The notes beneath the pieces are model-generated. The model saw only the letters and a list, made by a program, of their open reading frames with translations, was not told where the DNA came from and did no database searches. This document shows, piece by piece, positions 20,300 to 28,848 of a stretch of DNA of 64,000 nt (positions within the stretch are counted from its first letter, which is position 1; every line of letters begins with the position of its first letter). This DNA is from Collinsella sp. GTDB taxonomy: Bacteria > Actinomycetota > Coriobacteriia > Coriobacteriales > Coriobacteriaceae. Both the position numbers and the translations under genes were made by a program. The stretch covers positions 124,001-188,000 of the forward strand of contig DXMK01000004.1 of assembly GCA_019414245.1 (NCBI GenBank), written 5' to 3'.

Positions 20300-21589
20300 C
20301 TATTTGGCAAGGTGTTTTTTAGAATCCATTTTGCGCTCGGCCTCGAAGGCCTGCCTGTCCCAATCGAGCGGAAGTCCGGCCTCGACCCATGCCTCGTAGG
20401 CCCTCCTTATGGGCTTGAGCTCCCTTTGGCCCCTCTCCAGCATCGAGATGTACTTCTCGCTGGTGCCCAGTATGGACGCCGCCCTCACCTGGCTGACCCT
20501 CGCCGCGCGCCTGGCCGCCACGAGCCCCGAGGCGTCCTCGGGCCTCCTGACCTCGTGCGGGCGCATCAGCGCCCGGTACGCCTCCCTGGCCACGTAGCGC
20601 TTGAGGCACCTCATGACCTCCCTGTCGCTCTTCCCCCGCGCCCTGGCCCTCTCGGCGTACTCGGCGGTCTCGGGGTCGCGCATGACCCTCTGCCTCGCGA
20701 TCTCGTGCAGCGCGCTGTTCGCCTGCCGGTCGCCGCCCCTGTTGAGCCTGTGCCTCACGGTCTTGCCGCTCGAGGCGGGGATGGGGCAGGCGCCGCATAT
20801 CGCCGCGAACGACGCCTCGGAGCGCAGCCTGCCCGGGTTGTCCCCGGCCGCGACCGCGAGCTTGGCCGCGCTCACGGGCCCGCACCCGTACATCGCCAGC
20901 AGCGCGGGGCAGTTCTCCTCCAGGGACGCCTCGATCGCGCGCTCCATGTCGAGCGCCGCGTCGCGCGCCGCCGCCCACAGGTCCGCCAGCGCGCCGAGCG
21001 CGGCGCCCAGCGCGCCCTCGGCGCGCACGGAGGGGAGCTCCTCCATCAGCCTCGGCCCTCCCATGCCGCGGAACCTCGACCTGAGCCCTTCCGGCGCGGT
21101 GGTGAGCAGCGACCTCGCGGTGTTGATCGCCGAGGTCCGCGCCTTCACCGCCCCGGAGCGCGCCGCGAGCATGCAGCGCACCCCGTCGACCCACCCGTCC
21201 TGGCTCTTGGGGGTCCCGAGCCTTGAGCCGGACATCGCCGCGCGGGCGGCCCTCTCCGCGTCCGCCTCGTCGCACTTTCCCTGCCCCGGGCGCCTCCTCT
21301 GCATCCTCGCCGGGGAGAGCGCCTCGCGCACGGGCATCCCCAGCGACGCGAGGTGCCTGGTGAGGCCCGCCCCGTAGGACGACGTCCCCTCCATCGCGAT
21401 GCAGGCCGGCTCCCCGGCCGCGGCGATCGCCCCGGCGAGCGCCTCGTAGCCCGCCGCGTCGGCGGGGAACTGGCGGGACAGGACCTTGCGGCCCCTCCAG
21501 TCCAGGACGCACAGCCAGTGCGAGTCGGCGTGGGTGTCGACCCCGCAGAAGACCGGCCCGCGGGCGTCGGGTATCGATTCGTTTTGCAT
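20300..21589 (-). CDS. IS110-family transposase with C-terminal HTH
   Basis: 429 residues from ATG 21589 (MQNESIPDARGPVFCGVDTH); GGAG lies about nine bases upstream. The RuvC-like DEDD catalytic set is visible: Asp18 (GVDTHADSHW), Glu67 (AMEGTSSYGAG), Asp107 and Asp110 (KCDEADAER). The Tnp20 domain near 268-285 contains CPIPASSGKT with the nucleophilic Ser. These enzymes are recombinases guided by a structured bridge RNA. Unusually, about the last 75 residues (ARRAARVSQVRAASILG, then TSEKYISMLERGQRELKPI) look like an XRE-type helix-turn-helix. The frame is intact, so it may be active. An alternative is that the tail belongs to a particular actinobacterial subfamily. Confidence 0.88.
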   Translation of the reverse strand: MQNESIPDARGPVFCGVDTHADSHWLCVLDWRGRKVLSRQFPADAAGYEALAGAIAAAGEPACIAMEGTSSYGAGLTRHLASLGMPVREALSPARMQRRRPGQGKCDEADAERAARAAMSGSRLGTPKSQDGWVDGVRCMLAARSGAVKARTSAINTARSLLTTAPEGLRSRFRGMGGPRLMEELPSVRAEGALGAALGALADLWAAARDAALDMERAIEASLEENCPALLAMYGCGPVSAAKLAVAAGDNPGRLRSEASFAAICGACPIPASSGKTVRHRLNRGGDRQANSALHEIARQRVMRDPETAEYAERARARGKSDREVMRCLKRYVAREAYRALMRPHEVRRPEDASGLVAARRAARVSQVRAASILGTSEKYISMLERGQRELKPIRRAYEAWVEAGLPLDWDRQAFEAERKMDSKKHLAK

Positions 21590-21883
21590 GTCTCGCTCCG
21601 TTCTTTCCGTGCTCGCCTGGACCGGGCAGACGGCACACTGACGGGGCGCGATAGAATGCGGTTGTTCGGGTCCGCGGTATCGCTCCATGCTCCTATTAGG
21701 TCATGCGGCGGTCTCGGCTCGCCGCGGCCCGCGCGGGACATGTCAGGAAACGAGGGCAGCCCCGTGGGCGCCAGCGGAATGTGGGGTCACCGCGCGGTCC
21801 GCATCTGATGGTGTCGACGTCAATGGTATACGGGTGCACCATCGACGTCTTCAATACAGAAGATATCAGTGCGGAATGTCCGT
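21590..21883 (-). ncRNA. candidate bridge-RNA region of the IS110 element
   Basis: About 290 non-coding bases upstream of the transposase start, where IS110-group elements encode their bridge RNA. The stretch contains nested repeats: GATGGTG at 21807-21813 with its complement at 21837-21843, and a CGACGTC word on both sides. The assignment rests on position and structure potential only. Confidence 0.3.
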
Positions 21884-22026
21884 GAAGGTTAGCCCTCAGA
21901 TCCTGCTACGACTACGTCCTTGGATTGTGTAGGCGGATGAAGGACGTAGTTGGTCGGGTATTCCGTCCACTTCGCTGTTTCGCGGCTTTGGGCATAGAGG
22001 GGGACCTGGTTGCGGACCCAGATGGC

Positions 22027-23388
22027 CTAGAGGGATATGGGTGCAAACGCGAAATCGTTGTTGGGGTCGTCCTTTTCCATAAACTCATCGAGGCAGAATG
22101 TCATATAGATTGGAACGTACAGAACCTTGCCCTCTTTGCTGAGGTTCTCGTGGCTTAGCACAACGGCCTCGGGGATTTTGTACTCGCTCACGCTCATCAG
22201 ACGGTCGAGGGCCGCATGGGCTCGAACCTTCTTGCCCGATTTGACCTCGATTGGGACAACGTGCCCGCGGGCACCTTCGATTACAAAGTCGACTTCACCG
22301 ACCTCACGCGTTTGGTAGTACCACGTATCTGCTCCGAGGGCAACGAGTTCCTGTGCGACCACGTTCTCATAGAGGCCGCCGAGGTTGGGGGTTTTCATGT
22401 CAAGGTAGACGGCGCGTGCCGTGCTGCCGGGATACCGCGATGCGAGCATACCTGTATCGGACTCGTATAGTTTAAAGGCCGTCGTTTTCTCCGTCCTCTT
22501 GAGAGGACTTCGTGCCTCCGTCACCTGGGGGACCATCAATCCAACGCCTGCGTTCACCAGCCATAGGAAATCCTGCTCGTATTTTTGAAGACGAGCTCCC
22601 TCGCCTAGAGACGAGACGATAAAGCGATGGGACTCCGCCTCAAGCTGAACGGGAATTTGCTCGAAAATGGAGCGAACGTTAAACGCTCGAGTCGATGCAT
22701 ATTTAGAGATATCGCTTTTGTACTGATCGACTAGCTGAATTTGAAGCTCACGCGTTCTCACGAGCGAATAGCCCGAATCGATATAGTTCTGAACGACCTC
22801 CGGCATGCCGCCGCAAACGATATAAGCTCTAAAGTTTTTGAGCATCGCCTCATGAATATAGTTTTCGACGGGACGTCTCTCGACAAGGCAGCTGCGAATG
22901 TCTGCAAGCATATTCTCGCTGATGCTGTTTGCCCAACAGAACTCTTCAAAATCCATCGGTCGCATAACAATGTGCTCGACATACCCCACCGGAAAAGAAG
23001 AGATCCCCTTAAACTCAGTCCCAAGCATAGACCCCGAGAAGACATAGCTAAAGCGTCCGTCCTCGACCAGCGCCTTCATAAGTGTAACGATCTGCGGATA
23101 CTCCTGAATCTCATCGACGAAGATAAGCGTGTCTCCTTCAACAAGCGGTGCATCCGCAAGAAGGGCCACACGGTTGATGAAGTCAATGGAGTTCTTAGCG
23201 CCAACAAGTACGTCTCTTGCCTCGGCATCAAGTAGCAGATTGACCTCATAATACGAAGCGTAGTTGCTCTTTCCAAACGCGCGAATCGCATAGCTCTTGC
23301 CAATCTGACGCGCACCGGTAACAAGCAACGCTTTATTGGATTTGTTCTTCCAGCTCAAAAGCCTGTCAGTGACCTTACGGCGTAGCAT
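22027..23388 (-). CDS. AAA+ ATPase with DUF4143 domain
   Basis: 453 residues. Walker A GARQIGKS is at 25-32 and Walker B LIFVDE around 88-93. The C-terminal DUF4143 region carries GEVDFVIEGARGHVVPIEVKSGKK, a PD-(D/E)xK-like nuclease pattern (Asp, then Glu-x-Lys). This family is widespread in anaerobes, often in variable regions, and its role is unknown; a defence or DNA-processing role has been suggested from the fold. Composition is AT-richer than neighbours. Three tandem 34-base repeats lie directly in its promoter region. Confidence 0.85.
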   Translation of the reverse strand: MLRRKVTDRLLSWKNKSNKALLVTGARQIGKSYAIRAFGKSNYASYYEVNLLLDAEARDVLVGAKNSIDFINRVALLADAPLVEGDTLIFVDEIQEYPQIVTLMKALVEDGRFSYVFSGSMLGTEFKGISSFPVGYVEHIVMRPMDFEEFCWANSISENMLADIRSCLVERRPVENYIHEAMLKNFRAYIVCGGMPEVVQNYIDSGYSLVRTRELQIQLVDQYKSDISKYASTRAFNVRSIFEQIPVQLEAESHRFIVSSLGEGARLQKYEQDFLWLVNAGVGLMVPQVTEARSPLKRTEKTTAFKLYESDTGMLASRYPGSTARAVYLDMKTPNLGGLYENVVAQELVALGADTWYYQTREVGEVDFVIEGARGHVVPIEVKSGKKVRAHAALDRLMSVSEYKIPEAVVLSHENLSKEGKVLYVPIYMTFCLDEFMEKDDPNNDFAFAPISL

Positions 23389-23399
23389 TAAAACCCCTC

Positions 23400-23489
23400 A
23401 ATGACAAAAATTGGCAAATAGATTTGACGCTAATCATACAAAAATTGGCAGATAGATTTGACCCAAATCATACAAAAATTGGCAAATAG
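23400..23489 (-). repeat. tandem repeats in the promoter of the DUF4143 ATPase gene
   Basis: Three copies of a unit of about 34 bases containing CAAAAATTGGCAAATAG and then ATTTGAC. The copies start near 23400, 23432 and 23466; the third is shorter. They begin 11 bases upstream of the ATPase start codon and so overlap its promoter. They look like iterated binding sites. Confidence 0.6.
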
Positions 23490-24080
23490 CAAAGCTCGCT
23501 TAGGCCTCAAAGCCAGCGAGCCAGCACGGTACTTTGCGAAAAGGCTGGCGGCGCCGTTGTTGAGGGTGGCCAGGTTGGCAGTGGCGCCGTTAGCGTTCTC
23601 GGCTGCTTGGGCGCGCAGGAGCGAAAGGGCGTCGGCAGCGTTCATGCAGAAGCCGACGGTAAAGTTCCATACTGCGAACTCGCAGTCGCTTGCCGCGGGG
23701 TGAAGCGCGATCGACTATCCCTTATGTTGGATGAAAAGCCCCATGTTTTTGCAGGGGTGCATACTCGTCAAATTAATGTATAGAATCGCGTATAGTGCGA
23801 GTAAGATATTGCGCTGTCCGTTTTGTGTTTAGCAAAGATATAGTTTGCATAATCTGGTCTAATCCCTGCTCTATTTAAATAAAGTTGCACGTAAATGGCG
23901 TAGATATGCCTGAACTGGGCTTCTTTACGCTGAGCGGGTAAAATCGACCGTTCGCCGCTTAGGTATTTTCAAAATGAATAAAATGAGCGATAAAGAGAAT
24001 ATAAACCTTAATAAACTCGCGTATCGCACGGACGCGGGTTATTAATGGGTTGTAGGCCTTTTACAGAAAGGATTCCAGCA
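23490..24080. other. AT-rich upstream region of the first carbamate kinase gene
   Basis: About 590 bases. On the minus strand 23430-23645 encodes a weak frame (MNAADALSLLRAQAAENANG), open upstream, that looks like a gene scrap. From 23700 to 24080 the DNA is AT-rich with several TATAAT-like boxes and TGAATAAA-type words that could be ArgR-like half sites. No gene is supported. Confidence 0.4.
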
Positions 24081-25043
24081 ATGTCTAAGCCTCTTGGTAA
24101 GCCCGATCGTATTGTCGTCGCCCTCGGCGGCAACGCCCTCGGCAACAACCCCGTCGAGCAGATCGAGGCCGTGAGCAACACCGCCCACGCCCTCCTCGGC
24201 CTCATCGAGCAGGGCAACGAGATCATCATCACCCACGGCAACGGCCCGCAGGTCGGCATGATCCAGAACGCCTTCGCCGCCGCCCACGACGCCATCGGCA
24301 CCCCCGAGATGCCGCTGCCCGAGTGCGGCGCCATGTCCCAGGGCTACATCGGTTATCACCTGCAGCAGGGCATCGGCCGCGAGATGCACAAGCGCTATAA
24401 GCGCTGGCACGCCGCCACCGTCGTCACCCAGATCGAGTGCGATCCCGACGACCCCGCGTTCAAGAACCCGACCAAGCCGATCGGCCCCTTCTACACCGAG
24501 GAGCAGGCCAAGGAGTTCATGGCCGAGGACCCCTCCAAGGTCTTCGTCGAGGATTCCGGCCGCGGCTGGCGCCGCGTCGTCGCCTCCCCCGACCCCAAGA
24601 AGATCGTCGAGGCCGACTCCATCCTCAACCTGCTCGACAACGAGTTCATCGTCATCGCCTGCGGCGGCGGCGGCATCCCCGTCGTCCGCGACTACGAGAA
24701 CAAGGGCTGCTACAAGGGCGTCCCCGCCGTCATCGACAAGGACCTGGGCGGCGAGCTGCTGGCCGAGGACTGCGACGCCGACGTCCTGTTCCTGCTGACC
24801 GCCGTCGAGCACGTCGCCATCAACTTCGGCAAGCCCAACCAGGAGGAGCTCGAGGACCTCACCGCCGACGAGGCCGAGCGCCTGGCCGACGAGGGCCAGT
24901 TCGGCAAGGGCTCCATGGAGCCCAAGGTCCGCGCCGCCATCAAGTTCGCCCGCTCCCGCAAGGGCCGCACCTGCATCATCGGTGCCCTGGACAAGGCCGC
25001 CGAGACCATGGCCGGCCTCTCCGGTACCCGCATCCACGAGTAG
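24081..25043 (+). CDS. arcC: carbamate kinase, copy 1
   Basis: 320 residues. It transfers phosphate from carbamoyl phosphate to ADP, the ATP-making last step of the arginine deiminase pathway. Family landmarks: RIVVALGGNALGNN near the start, HGNGPQVG (nucleotide/substrate loop), ACGGGGIPV and VIDKDLGGELLA. ATG 24081 follows GAAAGGA. From codon 7 onwards the gene and its terminator are identical to copy 2 at 31211; only the first 18 coding bases differ, with one amino acid change (Leu5 versus Tyr5). It stands alone with its own long upstream region. Codons are heavily biased to G and C endings. Confidence 0.96.
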   Translation: MSKPLGKPDRIVVALGGNALGNNPVEQIEAVSNTAHALLGLIEQGNEIIITHGNGPQVGMIQNAFAAAHDAIGTPEMPLPECGAMSQGYIGYHLQQGIGREMHKRYKRWHAATVVTQIECDPDDPAFKNPTKPIGPFYTEEQAKEFMAEDPSKVFVEDSGRGWRRVVASPDPKKIVEADSILNLLDNEFIVIACGGGGIPVVRDYENKGCYKGVPAVIDKDLGGELLAEDCDADVLFLLTAVEHVAINFGKPNQEELEDLTADEAERLADEGQFGKGSMEPKVRAAIKFARSRKGRTCIIGALDKAAETMAGLSGTRIHE

Positions 25044-25150
25044 TCCCTACTCTGTTGCCTCTCTCGTGGGCGCCAGGCAAAGCGCCCACAAACTAGCCTC
25101 TCTTCACGAGCCCCGCAGTCCGCTCCGACTGCGGGGCTTTTGCTGTTGAG
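24099..25150 (+). repeat. 1,052-bp perfect direct repeat, copy 1
   Basis: Identical by eye to 31229-32280 at a constant offset of 7,130. It covers the carbamate kinase gene from codon 7, the 3' untranslated region and the terminator. Confidence 0.9.
25110..25142 (+). terminator. arcC copy 1 terminator
   Basis: Stem GCCCCGCAGTC / GACTGCGGGGC followed by TTTT. An identical copy follows the second carbamate kinase gene. Confidence 0.85.
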
Positions 25151-25189
25151 TTGTGAGCATATGGGGGAGGTAGACAAGATCAAATTTGA

Positions 25190-25840
25190 TTAGACGCTCA
25201 GATCATGAGACGCCTGAAACCAAACGATGACTCCCAGAATCCTAATTCGGCGTTTGTCCAGCACGATATCCGGTTCCGCCGTGCGATATGAGTGGGATGA
25301 GAGCATCACGGTATTCGTGCCGGTGCTATAACGCCGTATGACGATTCTTGAATTATCGGCCAAGGCGAGGACAGAGCATCCGTTCCAGGGTTTTAGGCTG
25401 GGATCCACGAGGAGAAGGGATCCAATCGGGTAGCATTTGGACATGGCGGATGTGTCCATTTGAACAAAGAAGCACCCGCGATGTTTCTTGAATACGGATG
25501 AGGGAAGCGCGGTTGTTCCGGTTTGTTTAAGTCCCGTTCTGCCTCCTGTCATCAGGATTTTAAATACATCGCAAAGGGAATCAGTAGTAACTTCTTTGGA
25601 TTCCCCCTTCCGCCCCTCGTGGTCGAGCTTTGCGGCAAGCCCTGCGGTTTCAGATGTGAGGTCGTCGAGCTGCAGGTTAAATGTCGATACTATCTTGAGC
25701 AACGTTGAGTGGCGGATTGCATAACGATCCTTTTCCCAGCGACATACCGTTTCTTTGGAGACGCCGACGAGTGTCGCGAGCTCCTCCTGTGTTAGCTGAT
25801 CGCGCTTGCGAAGCGCCTTTATGTTTTGACCCGTTCCCAT
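25190..25840 (-). CDS. XRE-type regulator with LexA/S24-like domain
   Basis: 216 residues from ATG 25840, one base after the stop of the upstream arcA paralogue, so the two are coupled. N-terminal HTH (QNIKALRKRDQLTQEELATLVGVSKETVCRWE, 6-36). The C-terminal domain resembles LexA/S24: a nucleophile-like Ser131 in MDTSAM, then YPIGSLLLVDPSLKP. The general-base Lys of self-cleaving repressors appears replaced by Arg (SRIVIRRY, 169-170), so self-cleavage is doubtful and the domain may act as a dimeriser or sensor. A role in regulating the arginine genes is inferred from position. Confidence 0.8.
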   Translation of the reverse strand: MGTGQNIKALRKRDQLTQEELATLVGVSKETVCRWEKDRYAIRHSTLLKIVSTFNLQLDDLTSETAGLAAKLDHEGRKGESKEVTTDSLCDVFKILMTGGRTGLKQTGTTALPSSVFKKHRGCFFVQMDTSAMSKCYPIGSLLLVDPSLKPWNGCSVLALADNSRIVIRRYSTGTNTVMLSSHSYRTAEPDIVLDKRRIRILGVIVWFQASHDLSV

Positions 25841-25841
25841 G

Positions 25842-27092
25842 TTATGAAGTGCGGACGAGGGGAAGGCAGAGGCAGTTGGGACCGCCAAAGCCGTTTGTCA
25901 GCTCGAAGATAGAGATTGGAACAAGTTCAATACCTGCCTGCTCCAGCGCTTTGTTGGTTTCGACGTTTTCTTCGTATGCGCAGACCTTGCCGGGCTCCAA
26001 ACAAAGGGTGCTTGTGGCATTGTTGGACCTTTCGACCTCTGCTGCTCCGGGATTTGAGCCACCGCAAAAGATAAATTGCAACGAATTTGAGCCCAGAGCT
26101 AATCTCAGCGCTTCTTTCAGACCGCCTTCGACATGACGCGCCCGGGTTGTCCTTTCCGATCTGCCCCGTGTAATGCGGTAGACCCGTGCTTGATCGAGAA
26201 GCTCACGGTTAACGAGGAATGTCTCGTAGCCAACGCGAGCGAAATATGTGTCGAGATGGATGCAGAGGTCATCGTAGGGGACCTGTATGGCCCATACGGA
26301 CTCAATAGTAGAGTTCTCATCCCAGAGCAAGTTATTTGCTAGGGTGTCTATCGCCGCTGGCTCGGTTCGTTGGGAGATTCCAACGGCTACGTTTTCGCAG
26401 TTGAGGTTGTGCAGGTCGCCGCCTTCAATGTGGTAAGTCGATTCATGCTTGAAGAACTGAGGAGCCTCGCGGAAATCTGGGTGATAGGTAAAAATCGTTT
26501 TGTAGGCGATAACCTCACGGTTGCGCTCCGGCCAGTACATATGGTTGAGTGCGACGCCTTCGCCGATGACGCTCGCCGGGTCGCGTGTGAACCACATGGT
26601 GTTAAGGGGGCTTACGAGAAGGTCGTCGGGCGAGTATGCATCTCCCGTCAGTTTTGCGAGGCTGAATACCTCCTTATCCGTATCGAAGACCTGGGAGTAG
26701 CGGATGCCATTGACCGCTGCTTGAGCCAGGGTACGGGAGCCTTCGATGCACTCAAGATACTCGCGAATGGCAGATTCGAGCTCAATGCCCCGTGCGCCGC
26801 ATTCTAAAACGTAGCTATCGATGAAAGAGCGACGTGCCTGCTCTGTCGCATCAAGGGCTTCGGTAAGAAGGTTTTCAAGATAGAGAATCTCTACCCCTTC
26901 GTGCTCGAGCATTGCCGAGTAAGCATGATGCTCCCTAAGAGCCTTTTCAAGATCAAATGAGTTGCTAGAAGGGCGCAGCGTAAAGACTTGATTGAACTGC
27001 CCGTCGGGGTAGTTGCGCGTTTCGGGGCCGGGACAGTGCAGGAGCACCCTTTTTAGCTTTCCTATTTCGTTTTGAACATGCAATGCGGACAT
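25842..27092 (-). CDS. divergent arginine deiminase paralogue
   Basis: 416 residues from ATG 27092 (MSALHVQNEIGKLKRVLLH). Arginine deiminase converts arginine to citrulline and ammonia. Catalytic landmarks remain: FTRDPAS, YHIEGGD, CIHLDT and a C-terminal GGPNC with Cys407. Several positions differ from the canonical copy at 28849: HRPG is HCPG, and the loop GGPRC is GGPNC, losing an Arg near the active site. The enzyme may be altered in substrate or regulation. It is transcribed away from the carrier gene, with a palindrome between them, and is coupled to the XRE/S24 regulator. Codon use is less biased than in arcA at 28849. Confidence 0.85.
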   Translation of the reverse strand: MSALHVQNEIGKLKRVLLHCPGPETRNYPDGQFNQVFTLRPSSNSFDLEKALREHHAYSAMLEHEGVEILYLENLLTEALDATEQARRSFIDSYVLECGARGIELESAIREYLECIEGSRTLAQAAVNGIRYSQVFDTDKEVFSLAKLTGDAYSPDDLLVSPLNTMWFTRDPASVIGEGVALNHMYWPERNREVIAYKTIFTYHPDFREAPQFFKHESTYHIEGGDLHNLNCENVAVGISQRTEPAAIDTLANNLLWDENSTIESVWAIQVPYDDLCIHLDTYFARVGYETFLVNRELLDQARVYRITRGRSERTTRARHVEGGLKEALRLALGSNSLQFIFCGGSNPGAAEVERSNNATSTLCLEPGKVCAYEENVETNKALEQAGIELVPISIFELTNGFGGPNCLCLPLVRTS

Positions 27093-27200
27093 ATGACCTC
27101 GCTTTGGCGATGAGTATTTATTGCTTCCATAGTGGCACATTACGAGATTGTTTCAATTTACATCATATCTGTCACAGGTGAATGGCACGAACCGAGCTGC

Positions 27201-27223
27201 TAATTGATGTTAAACATCAATTA
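27201..27223. promoter_or_regulatory. 23-bp perfect palindrome between divergent arginine genes
   Basis: Arms of 11 bases (TAATTGATGTT and its complement) around a single central A. Related half-sites (TTACATCA) occur nearby at about 27159 and 27241. It lies midway between the arcA paralogue and the carrier gene and is a clear operator candidate, possibly for the adjacent XRE/S24 protein. Confidence 0.65.
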
Positions 27224-27369
27224 GCAAAGTAAATTGACGAATTACATCAATCTAAAGGCCGTTTACGGGCCGATGGCTTTCGCTGGCGGGCGATGGGACG
27301 TAAGGAGGTTTTGCGCGATGACACAATGGCTTTGCCGGCAACGAAAAACCCCTGAATTAAGGAGGAGAG

Positions 27370-28806
27370 ATGGCAGAGACAGAAAAGAAGCGTGCCTTTC
27401 GAGTTCCGCACGTATACACCATCATTCTCGTCTTGATGGCCGTATTTGCCGTTCTGACCTGGGTCGTGCCTTCGGGTTCGTTTGAACGCCAGGAGGTTAA
27501 CGGCCGCGAGGTAACAGTTTCGGGCACCTATGCGCCTGTCGATAAGGTCTATACGGACGAGGACGGCAACGAGGTCGATCTTCGCCAAGGTGTCTTCGAA
27601 GTGCTTGAGGCTCCTGCGATCGGTATCCAGCAAGCGGTCGAGGTCGTTGCGTTCATTTTGATCGTGGGAGGTTCCTTCCAGGTCATCACGGCGACCGGAG
27701 CCATCACGAGCGGCGTTGCTCGAGTGGTGAAGAAGTTCAAGAGCAAGGACGTCCTCATCATCCCGATCCTAATGGTGCTCTTTGCCTTGGGTGGCAGCAC
27801 CTTTGGTATGGCAGAGGAAACGCTTCCGTTCTTTGCGATTCTTATGCCGATCATGATGGCCATGGGCTTCGACTCAATTACGGCGTTCATGACGGTGTTT
27901 GTGGGCGCCCGTATCGGATACATCGCATCTACCGTCAATCCGTTTAACGTTCTGATTTCTCAGGGCATCCTCGGCATCCAGGGCAACCCTCAGCTTTGGC
28001 TGCGTACTATCGCCCTTGTCGTGCTTACTGCGGTTGGCGTCGCATGGGTTGTAATGTATGCCCTCAAGGTGAAGAAAAACCCCGAAGCGTCCCCCGCTTT
28101 CCACGATGATATCGAGAAGCGCAAAGAGTTTGGCGCGGACGAGAATCTCCTCGATAGCGAGTTCACCGCTAGGCAAAAAGCCGTCATGGTTATTTTCGTG
28201 CTTGGACTTGGCGCTATCATTTGGGGTCTGGTGGCCCAGGGCTGGTACATGAACGAAATCTCTGCGATTTTCTTGGCCATGGCCCTTCTTTCGGGTGTTG
28301 TTTCCGGGATGAATGAGAAGGAAATCGCCGGCGAGTTCGTTAAGGGAATTGCAGACTTCGCGTTCTCTGCCATCGTTGTTGGACTTGCCCGCGGAATCCT
28401 CGTAATCGCCAATGACGGCCTCATCATCGATACGATTCTCAATACGCTCGCCACGGCTCTCACTGGAGTTCCAGCCGTTATCTTTACGAGCATCCTCTAT
28501 GTCGTGGATAACCTTCTGTCGATCCTCGTTCCGAGCTCCTCGGGCATCGCTGCCCTTACGATTCCCATTTTCGGCCCGCTTGTTGAGCTGATGGGCTTAA
28601 ACCCCGAGGCTGCAGTTACTGGTCTTTCCATGGGCAGCGCGGCCATGTCTCTCATTTCGCCAACAAGCGCGATGCTCGTTGCCGGTCTTGGCGTCTGTAA
28701 GATTCCGCTTGGCCAGTGGTGGAAGGTCGCTTGGAAATTCTTCCTGGTCGTAAGCGTTATCTGCATGGCATTCACTGCGGTTTCGGGTCTTATCCCCCTG
28801 CCGTAA
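27370..28806 (+). CDS. YfcC-family carrier, probable arginine/ornithine exchanger
   Basis: 478 residues with a strong AAGGAGGAG site before the ATG. About 11-12 hydrophobic helices are visible. Family landmarks include WVVPSGSF near residue 37, a GGSTFGMAEETLPF motif and a second GGxAxxS-like segment near the end (MGSAAMSLISPTSAMLVAGL). It belongs to the YfcC/DcuC-like group rather than the APC-type ArcD. The place at the head of an arcA-arcB-arcC run argues for arginine uptake in exchange for ornithine or citrulline; that substrate is inferred. Confidence 0.82.
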   Translation: MAETEKKRAFRVPHVYTIILVLMAVFAVLTWVVPSGSFERQEVNGREVTVSGTYAPVDKVYTDEDGNEVDLRQGVFEVLEAPAIGIQQAVEVVAFILIVGGSFQVITATGAITSGVARVVKKFKSKDVLIIPILMVLFALGGSTFGMAEETLPFFAILMPIMMAMGFDSITAFMTVFVGARIGYIASTVNPFNVLISQGILGIQGNPQLWLRTIALVVLTAVGVAWVVMYALKVKKNPEASPAFHDDIEKRKEFGADENLLDSEFTARQKAVMVIFVLGLGAIIWGLVAQGWYMNEISAIFLAMALLSGVVSGMNEKEIAGEFVKGIADFAFSAIVVGLARGILVIANDGLIIDTILNTLATALTGVPAVIFTSILYVVDNLLSILVPSSSGIAALTIPIFGPLVELMGLNPEAAVTGLSMGSAAMSLISPTSAMLVAGLGVCKIPLGQWWKVAWKFFLVVSVICMAFTAVSGLIPLP

Positions 28807-28848
28807 ATGCAAAACCCCACATACAAGTTGTGAGAAAGAAGGATAGAG

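Larger units (their letters stand above)
20204..21906. mobile_element. IS110-family element bracketed by a 23-bp inverted repeat
   Basis: One IS110-type transposase gene lies in a 1.7-kb interval whose ends carry perfect 23-bp inverted copies (20204-20226 and 21884-21906, core GGATCTGAGGGCTAACC); matching continues imperfectly for about ten more bases. IS110-group elements usually lack long terminal repeats, and the left copy lies between the nifJ stop and the nifJ terminator. The repeat may therefore be chromosomal rather than the true element end, and the exact element ends are not established. Confidence 0.55.

Noticed and set aside
20243..21226. Long plus-strand frame opposite the IS110 transposase
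   Set aside because: Pro/Arg-rich shadow of a high-GC gene; the minus-strand transposase has all catalytic motifs.
24042..25037. Long minus-strand frames opposite both carbamate kinase copies
   Set aside because: Low-complexity products rich in Gly, Leu, Asp and Val, caused by codon bias; no ribosome site.
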